A model generated the notes under the pieces. That model was not told where the DNA came from, did not search any database, and was given only the letters and a program-made list of their open reading frames with translations. Shown here one piece after another: positions 1 to 3,868 of a stretch of DNA of 5,319 nucleotides. The position numbers were made by a program, and so were the translations under genes. Each line of letters starts with the position of its first letter. Positions within the stretch are counted from its first letter, which is position 1. Source of the DNA: Myxococcales bacterium (lineage in GTDB: Bacteria; Myxococcota; Polyangia; Fen-1088); NCBI GenBank assembly GCA_003153875.1, contig PMBY01000013.1, positions 7,478-12,796 of the forward strand, written 5' to 3'.

Positions 1-1
1 C

Positions 2-928
2 TCAGCGCCACTCGAACCGGCGCAATCAGAGTCCCTGATCTTGGAAATCCTGACACCGGACGACCGCGCCGTGTTTGCGGCCCACAACGATCTCGATTTC
101 GCCTACTCCATCCCTGGCGTTGGCCGCTTTCGCGGCAGTGTCTACCGCCAGCGACGGGGAATCGACGCGGTTTTTCGCCCGATATCGCCCGAACCGCCCA
201 CGCTCGAACAACTTGGGCTGCCCAGCTCCCTGGCGCGTCTTACGTCCTATCATCAGGGACTGGTGCTGGTGACGGGACCGGCGGGCTGTGGAAAATCGTC
301 CACCCTAGCCGCGCTCATCAATCTCATCAATGAAGACCGGCCCGACCACATCATCACCGTCGAAGATCCCATCGAGTTCGTACACCGTTCAAAGAACTGC
401 GTCGTCAACCAACGCCAGGTGCGCAAACACACGGGCTCATTTGCCAGCGCCCTGCGCGCGGCCTTGCGCGAGGATCCCGACGTCATAGCCATCGGTGAGT
501 TGCGTGATTTTGAGACCATCTCGTTGGCCATCACGGCCGCGGAAACCGGGCACCTGGTCCTTGGCACCCTGCACACCAACGACGCGGCCCGCACCATCAA
601 CCGTGTGCTCGACGCCTATCCGCCCGACCAGCAGTCGCAGATCCGCTCCATGATTTCCGAATCGCTGCGCGCCATCGTCTCGCAGCGACTGATTCCCACC
701 GTCGATGGATCGCGGCGCGTGCCGGCCCTGGAGATCCTGCTGGTGAACGTCGCTGTCGCGAACCTGATTCGCGAGGAGCGCATCTTTCAATTGCGCTCAG
801 TCATGCAGATGGGCCGCAACCTCGGCATGTGTGTCTTCGACGATTCGCTGTTGGATCTCGTGCGCAAAGGCACCATCAGTAAGGAAACGGCACGGCGCTA
901 CTGTGAAGATCCCAAACTTTTTGCGTAG
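2..928 (+). CDS. pilT: PilT/PilU-family type IV pilus retraction ATPase, first of a tandem pair (5' partial)
   Basis: This is a hexameric secretion-type ATPase that, by family knowledge, powers retraction of type IV pili from the cytoplasmic face of the inner membrane. The reading frame is open to the left edge, so the true start and the N-terminal PAS-like part with the family SDLHL motif lie outside. A TTG at 41 is an unlikely start, because homologous sequence (LDFAYSIPGVGRFRGSVYRQ) appears soon after it and about 50 expected residues would be missing. Visible motifs are Walker A GPAGCGKS (nt 275-298), the Asp box ITVEDPIEF, Walker B DPDVIAIGELRD, the His box LGTLHTNDAARTINRV, and an AIRNLIRE-like element (VAVANLIREE). 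The Walker A loop differs from the usual GPTGSGKST but keeps the Gly, Lys and Ser residues, so activity is plausible. GTLHTN in the His box favours PilT over PilU (usually ATLHANNA). The gene is followed after 6 bases by a paralogue. The family call is firm; the choice of paralogue name is less so. Confidence 0.93.
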   Translation, partial: SAPLEPAQSESLILEILTPDDRAVFAAHNDLDFAYSIPGVGRFRGSVYRQRRGIDAVFRPISPEPPTLEQLGLPSSLARLTSYHQGLVLVTGPAGCGKSSTLAALINLINEDRPDHIITVEDPIEFVHRSKNCVVNQRQVRKHTGSFASALRAALREDPDVIAIGELRDFETISLAITAAETGHLVLGTLHTNDAARTINRVLDAYPPDQQSQIRSMISESLRAIVSQRLIPTVDGSRRVPALEILLVNVAVANLIREERIFQLRSVMQMGRNLGMCVFDDSLLDLVRKGTISKETARRYCEDPKLFA

Positions 929-934
929 GCAAAC

Positions 935-1999
935 ATGGCACGCCTCGATGAATTGTTTCGTTATCTAAAGGAGCACAAGGGATCGGACTTGCACCTGGCG
1001 GCCGGTCTTGAACCACGCATCCGGCGACATGGCCACCTGGAACAGGTGCCCAAATGGCCGATCCTGAGCGATGCAGTCTTGCAGGACCTGCTGCGCGAAA
1101 TTCCATCGGCCAAACAGTGGGAGCACTACCAAAAGAACCTGGATTTGGACTTCGCCTATGGACTCGACGGCGTGGCCCGCTTTCGTGCCAACTATCTGCA
1201 CCAAGAAAACGGCGTGGGCGCAGTCTTTCGCATCATCCCCGAGGAGATCATTCCCCTTGAGAAGCTCAATTTGCCGCCCGCTACGCAAGGCCTGGCCCAT
1301 CTTGAGCACGGCCTGGTGCTGGTGACGGGACCCACGGGTTCGGGCAAGTCGACCACCTTGGCGTCGATCATCGACAAGATCAATCAAGACCACGACCACC
1401 ACATCGTGACCATCGAGGACCCGATCGAATTCGTTCACCCCAACAAGAGGTCCACCATTTCCCAGCGCGAAGTCGGCACCGACACTGACAGCTTCGCCGC
1501 GGCCCTGCGCGCCGCCATTCGTCAGGATCCCAACGTCATCCTCGTGGGCGAGTTGCGTGATTTCGAAACCATTGCCTTGGCCATCACCGCCGCCGAGATG
1601 GGTGTTCTGGTCTTTGGCACGCTTCACACCAACAGCGCCAGCAAAACCATCGATCGCGTGATCGACGTCTTCCCCAGCGACCAGCAGGGCCAAGTGCGCG
1701 GCATGTTGGCCTCGTCGCTCGCTGGGGTGGCCTCGCAATTGCTCTTGCGCACCGCCGACGGCAAAGGCCGCGTAGCCGCTTTAGAACTGCTGCTACGCAC
1801 GACCGGCCTTGCCAACGTCATTCGGGAGGGCAACACCCCCATGATCAATTCGATCATCCAGGGCGGAAAGAAGGAGGGCATGCAGTCCATGGACGACGCG
1901 CTGTACGCTTTCGCTCAAGCGGGTCGCATCAGCGGCGAGGACGCGTGGCTGAAAGCGATCAACAAGAAGCGCTTCGAGGAATTTGCCCCGCCGGGATAG
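935..1999 (+). CDS. pilT: PilT-type twitching motility / pilus retraction ATPase, second of a tandem pair
   Basis: This is a complete 354-residue protein of normal PilT length. It is predicted to form a cytoplasmic hexamer that drives pilus depolymerisation and retraction, and so twitching or S-motility-like movement. Motifs in order are SDLHL (17-21), the N-terminal domain strand LDFAYGLDGVARFRANY, Walker A GPTGSGKST (132-140), Asp box TIEDPIEF (159-166), Walker B DPNVILVGELRD (198-209), His box GTLHTNSASKTIDR (228-241) and GLANVIRE (291-298), the counterpart of AIRNLIRE. The ATG start fits because SDLHL falls at its usual distance from the N-terminus. No clear Shine-Dalgarno sequence precedes it, and only 6 bases separate it from the stop of the upstream paralogue, so translational coupling is likely. 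One deviation is that the usual SESL-x-x-(V/I)ISQ segment reads ASSLAGVASQ here, losing the Glu that the upstream paralogue keeps. Pilus partner genes (pilB, pilC, pilA) are not in the window. Confidence 0.95.
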   Translation: MARLDELFRYLKEHKGSDLHLAAGLEPRIRRHGHLEQVPKWPILSDAVLQDLLREIPSAKQWEHYQKNLDLDFAYGLDGVARFRANYLHQENGVGAVFRIIPEEIIPLEKLNLPPATQGLAHLEHGLVLVTGPTGSGKSTTLASIIDKINQDHDHHIVTIEDPIEFVHPNKRSTISQREVGTDTDSFAAALRAAIRQDPNVILVGELRDFETIALAITAAEMGVLVFGTLHTNSASKTIDRVIDVFPSDQQGQVRGMLASSLAGVASQLLLRTADGKGRVAALELLLRTTGLANVIREGNTPMINSIIQGGKKEGMQSMDDALYAFAQAGRISGEDAWLKAINKKRFEEFAPPG

Positions 2000-2298
2000 G
2001 GCGACGGGAGCGGCACTTGCCGCGCAAAGGCGTCTTTCAACGATGGCGTGTACGGTGGTTGCACTCCAATCTGCATCTACGCTCCCCATTGCGGCGACGG
2101 TATCAAGAACGGGCCCGAGCAGTGCGATGACGGTATCAACGACGCCTCTTACGGGGCTGCACCCCGCAATGCAAGCTGGCTCGCCACTGCGGCGACGGCA
2201 TCGTCAATGGTGCGGAGGAATGCGACGACGGCGACCAGAACGGCCTGGATGGCATCTGCACGGCCTGGTGCAAGACGATCGTCTACGTTCCCTTGTGA
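2000..2298 (+). pseudogene. Remnant of a DUF4215 (Myxococcus cysteine-rich repeat) protein, frameshifted
   Basis: Two copies of a 33-codon cysteine-rich repeat can be read. Copy A starts at 2051 (YGGCTPICIYAPHCGDG, then IKNGPEQCDDGIND). Copy B starts at 2150 and, after one frame change, reads YGGCTPQCKLARHCGDG, then IVNGAEECDDGDQNGLDG and CTAWCKTIVYVPL before TGA at 2296-2298. The pattern CGDGxxxxxExCDDG is the hallmark of DUF4215 repeats, which are common in secreted and surface proteins of myxobacteria. The frame is lost at a GGGG run (2153-2156): one extra G would restore YGGCTPQC and keep the frame open to 2298. There is no signal peptide or credible start. The frame is open back to the TAG of pilT at 1997-1999, so the 5' part of the gene is missing. 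It is most likely the broken 3' end of a larger gene, though a sequencing error in the G run could account for the frameshift alone. Confidence 0.8.
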
Positions 2299-2336
2299 TG
2301 GACTGGCTCGGCTGCGCGCATGATGGCCTCCGGAGG

Positions 2337-2400
2337 TACGGGTATGGGGTCCGGGAGTACTGGGTAGGGGTCCGGGGACTACGGGTATGACGTGCCCGGA
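2337..2400 (+). repeat. G-rich imperfect tandem repeat, about 21 bp x 3
   Basis: Three adjacent units begin at 2337, 2358 and 2380 and share the pattern TAC-(T)GGGTA-(T)GGGGTCCGGGGA. The third has diverged in its centre (ATGACGTGCCCGGA). In one plus frame the first two units read as Gly/Ser/Thr-rich peptide (GGTGMGSGSTG) before a stop. They could therefore be the relic of a glycine-rich linker like those in the lipoprotein at the right end of the window, but this is speculative. No function is assigned. Confidence 0.55.
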
Positions 2401-2454
2401 CTGCGGGAAGAAAGGGGTTCTCGGATCGGAAATGCCCCCATCGGTTCGCTTATG

Positions 2455-2574
2455 CGCCGTCTCGTCGTACTTCTCGCTGCCAACGCCGTCGGGGGCCGGG
2501 GCCGTGAAGACCTCGCCACACAGGTTGCAGCGCAGGCGCTCCTGCTCGTACACCGTGGCGGACAGCGGTGCCAT
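2455..2574 (-). pseudogene. IS66-like transposase fragment (zinc-binding region only)
   Basis: Read on the minus strand from 2574 down to 2455, this stretch encodes about 40 residues, MAPLSATVYEQERLRCNLCG followed by EVFTAPAPDGVGSEKYDETA. From memory of the family, the segment with a CxxC pair, EVFTA and a KYDETA end matches the N-terminal zinc-finger region of IS66-type (TnpC-like) transposases, where it is normally followed by a MIALLKYGSG-like sequence and the DDE catalytic domain. Here similarity stops after KYDETA, and nothing resembling the catalytic domain or IS66 orf1/orf2 is present. The flanking parts of the same open minus frame do not look like transposase. It is therefore a short relic and cannot be active. 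The call rests on recognition of the motif, not on a database search. Confidence 0.65.
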
Positions 2575-2611
2575 GCCTTCGCCGCCGTTCGTGCCTGCGC
2601 CAAGGCAGAAC

Positions 2612-2647
2612 GTCCACCTGGACGTCCACCTGGACGTCCACCTGGAC
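2612..2647. repeat. 12-bp tandem repeat GTCCACCTGGAC, three exact copies
   Basis: The unit GTCCACCTGGAC occurs three times head to tail without a mismatch. Each unit has inverted arms (GTCCA/TGGAC) around CC, and each unit junction forms the perfect palindrome TGGACGTCCA, so the block could form hairpins or bind a dimeric protein. It lies just upstream, in minus-strand sense, of the IS66-like transposase scrap and 184 bp before the PEGA gene. In one plus frame it would encode VHLD repeats and on the minus strand WTSR repeats, but neither lies in a credible gene. It may be a simple microsatellite produced by slippage. Confidence 0.85.
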
Positions 2648-2648
2648 A

Positions 2649-2822
2649 ACACTCCCCGAAGCGGCAGGCGCTCCGCCCGCTGACAGCCCAGCGCGCCAGG
2701 TTGCGGCTCCGGCCGCCCAACCTGGCAAGACTCCCGAGAATTCGCCCAATCCATGGCGCGAGCTGGTTCGTTCGATCGCTCGAAGCCCTTTGCCGAATAG
2801 GCATAGGATGTGCAATAGCTGA
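2649..2822 (+). other. Orphan reading frame, possible 3' end of a lost upstream gene
   Basis: One plus frame reads TLPEAAGAPPADSPARQVAA, then PAAQPGKTPENSPNPWRELV and RSIARSPLPNRHRM, ending at TGA 2820-2822. Composition is Pro/Ala-rich and then basic, like the disordered tail of a protein. The stop falls 8 bases before the PEGA gene start, and its TGA overlaps the GAGG ribosome-binding site, as would be expected if a gene ended here and was coupled to the next one. No start codon, domain or known family is recognised, and upstream the frame runs into the 12-bp repeat. It may equally be chance open sequence in GC-rich DNA. Confidence 0.25.
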
Positions 2823-2824
2823 GG
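2821..2824 (+). promoter_or_regulatory. Ribosome-binding site of the TPR/PEGA gene
   Basis: GAGG lies 6 bases before the ATG at 2831, a standard spacing, and supports that start. The next residues form a good signal peptide, which also fixes the start. Confidence 0.6.
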
Positions 2825-2830
2825 TTTGGC

Positions 2831-3868
2831 ATGCGAAACCTGGTGAAACAGACTGCGTTCTTGCTCATCATCCTGGGAGCCTTGGCCGTGCCCCAAACTT
2901 CCCGCGCCGGGGCAAAGGAAGAGGCACGCAAGCACTACGACCGCGTGATCGAGCTGGTCGACGATGGGCAGCCTGAAGGCGCCATCGTCGAGTTCCAGCG
3001 CTCGTACGATCTGACCCATCACTTCGCGGTGCTGTACAACATCGGCCAGGTTTTCGTGTCCCTGGCCAAACCGGTCGAGGCAGTGGACGCATACCAGCGT
3101 TACCTGGCCGATGGGGGCAAGAGAATCCCAGCAGTCCGGCGCGCCGAGGTGGAGCAAGAGATCGCCCGCCAGAAGGCCCGCATCGCAACCCTGGAGATCC
3201 GCGGCTTGCCCGAGGGTGCCGGTGTTCGCGTGGACGGCAAGGAAATCGGCAAGGCGCCGATCGCAGCTCCGGTGCGTGTGGGCGTGGGAACGCACACCAT
3301 CGCGGCCTCGGCCGAAGGTTACGATCCTGGGGAGACAGAGGTGACTGTAGCGGGCGAGGATCAGAAGGTCGTGGACCTGGTGCTGGCCAAGCATGTGGTC
3401 GAGCCGCCGACACCGACAGTGGCGCAGGTGGTACCGGTGGTACCGGCGGAGCCAGTGCTTGCGCCGGCGCTGATCGCACCCGTGGTCAGCACAACGGTTG
3501 AGCCACCCGTGAAACAGCAATCAGTCAGCAAGATGCGCATCGCCGGGATCGTGAGCGGGGCGGTTGGAGTAGCGGGCATAGTGGCCGGGACCTGGTACTG
3601 GCTGACCGCGAAGAGCCGGCACGACGATGCCATGAGTAACTGGAACCAAAACTACAATAAGGCGCAGCAGCAACAAGGACAGGCGCAGGATTTCGTGACT
3701 GCCGGCAACATCAGCTTCATCGCTGGCGGCACCCTGGCGGCGCTGGGCGTGGTCCTGTACTTCCTCGGTGCGCCGGATGGGCAAACCGCCACACCCGGCA
3801 CGCACGTGCTCCTGATGTCGGCCGTGGCCCCTGGCTTCGCTGGCCTCAATGCAGGAGGAACATGGTGA
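2831..3868 (+). CDS. Exported TPR + PEGA domain protein with C-terminal membrane segments
   Basis: The 345-residue protein begins with a Sec-type signal peptide (MRNLVKQTAFLLIILGALAV, probable cleavage after SRA at residue 26). Residues about 27-112 are a TPR-like helical region (KEEARKHYDRVIELVDDGQ, FAVLYNIGQVFVSLAKPVEA). These feed into a PEGA domain at about 118-186 (ATLEIRGLPEGAGVRVDGKE, then GTHTIAASAEGYDPGETEV). PEGA is a small beta-rich domain usually found in envelope or surface proteins. A Pro/Val-rich linker (about 187-230) leads to two hydrophobic segments, about 235-258 and 292-313, separated by a Gln/Asn-rich polar stretch. This points to inner-membrane anchoring with the TPR and PEGA parts in the periplasm. 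TPR-PEGA proteins of this layout are common in Myxococcota, often next to glycine-rich lipoproteins or kinases; their molecular role is generally unknown. The stop overlaps the start of the next gene, and a strong ribosome-binding site lies inside its last codons, so the two genes are almost certainly co-translated. Confidence 0.88.
   Translation: MRNLVKQTAFLLIILGALAVPQTSRAGAKEEARKHYDRVIELVDDGQPEGAIVEFQRSYDLTHHFAVLYNIGQVFVSLAKPVEAVDAYQRYLADGGKRIPAVRRAEVEQEIARQKARIATLEIRGLPEGAGVRVDGKEIGKAPIAAPVRVGVGTHTIAASAEGYDPGETEVTVAGEDQKVVDLVLAKHVVEPPTPTVAQVVPVVPAEPVLAPALIAPVVSTTVEPPVKQQSVSKMRIAGIVSGAVGVAGIVAGTWYWLTAKSRHDDAMSNWNQNYNKAQQQQGQAQDFVTAGNISFIAGGTLAALGVVLYFLGAPDGQTATPGTHVLLMSAVAPGFAGLNAGGTW
3853..3858 (+). 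promoter_or_regulatory. Strong Shine-Dalgarno (AGGAGG) for the lipoprotein gene
   Basis: A perfect AGGAGG sits within the 3' end of the PEGA gene. It is 9 bases before the ATG at 3868 and only 3 bases before an in-frame ATG at 3862, so it favours 3868 as the real start. It indicates that the downstream gene is translated efficiently from the same transcript. Confidence 0.75.

Larger units (their letters stand above)
2000..2830. other. Gene-poor decay zone between the pilT pair and the PEGA gene
   Basis: No intact gene is convincing across these 830 bases. Reading frames on both strands are short or of low-complexity composition, and recognisable protein similarity breaks off abruptly. The stretch contains a frameshifted DUF4215 remnant (2000-2298), a G-rich imperfect tandem repeat (2337-2400), a minus-strand IS66-like transposase scrap (2455-2574), three 12-bp repeats (2612-2647) and an orphan plus-strand frame ending at 2822. 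A long open minus-strand frame spanning 2149-2931 carries the transposase scrap, but outside it reads as anticoding sequence. No convincing rho-independent terminator or promoter was found by eye. Confidence 0.7.

Noticed and set aside
965..1738. Minus-strand open frame of 257 codons opposite the second pilT
   Set aside because: It is the reverse-complement shadow of a strongly conserved ATPase gene; no motif of its own.
2011..2022. Short inverted repeat CGGCACTTGCCG after pilT as a terminator
   Set aside because: The arms are only 4-5 bases and no T run follows.
2337..2647. CRISPR array from the repeats in the decay zone
   Set aside because: The repeats are directly adjacent, short and without unique spacers; no cas genes are nearby.
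2387..2683. Plus-strand frame starting MTCPDCGKKGVLGSEMPPSV, resembling a zinc-ribbon protein
   Set aside because: The CxxC alone is weak evidence; the frame runs through the antisense of the transposase scrap and through the 12-bp repeat, and there is no ribosome-binding site or domain.
2790..2818. Possible sigma-70 promoter (TTGCCG with TAGGAT or CAATAG) before the PEGA gene
   Set aside because: Spacing or -10 match is poor for every pairing tried, so no promoter is annotated.
2149..2931. Long open frame on the minus strand (about 260 codons)
   Set aside because: Only the short IS66-like segment inside it resembles a protein; the rest is antisense to the DUF4215 remnant and to the PEGA gene start and is open because the DNA is GC-rich.
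2450..3520. Minus-strand open frame of 356 codons opposite the PEGA gene
   Set aside because: It is antisense to a well-supported PEGA/TPR gene, rich in His/Arg/Cys of low-complexity type, and has no recognisable domain.
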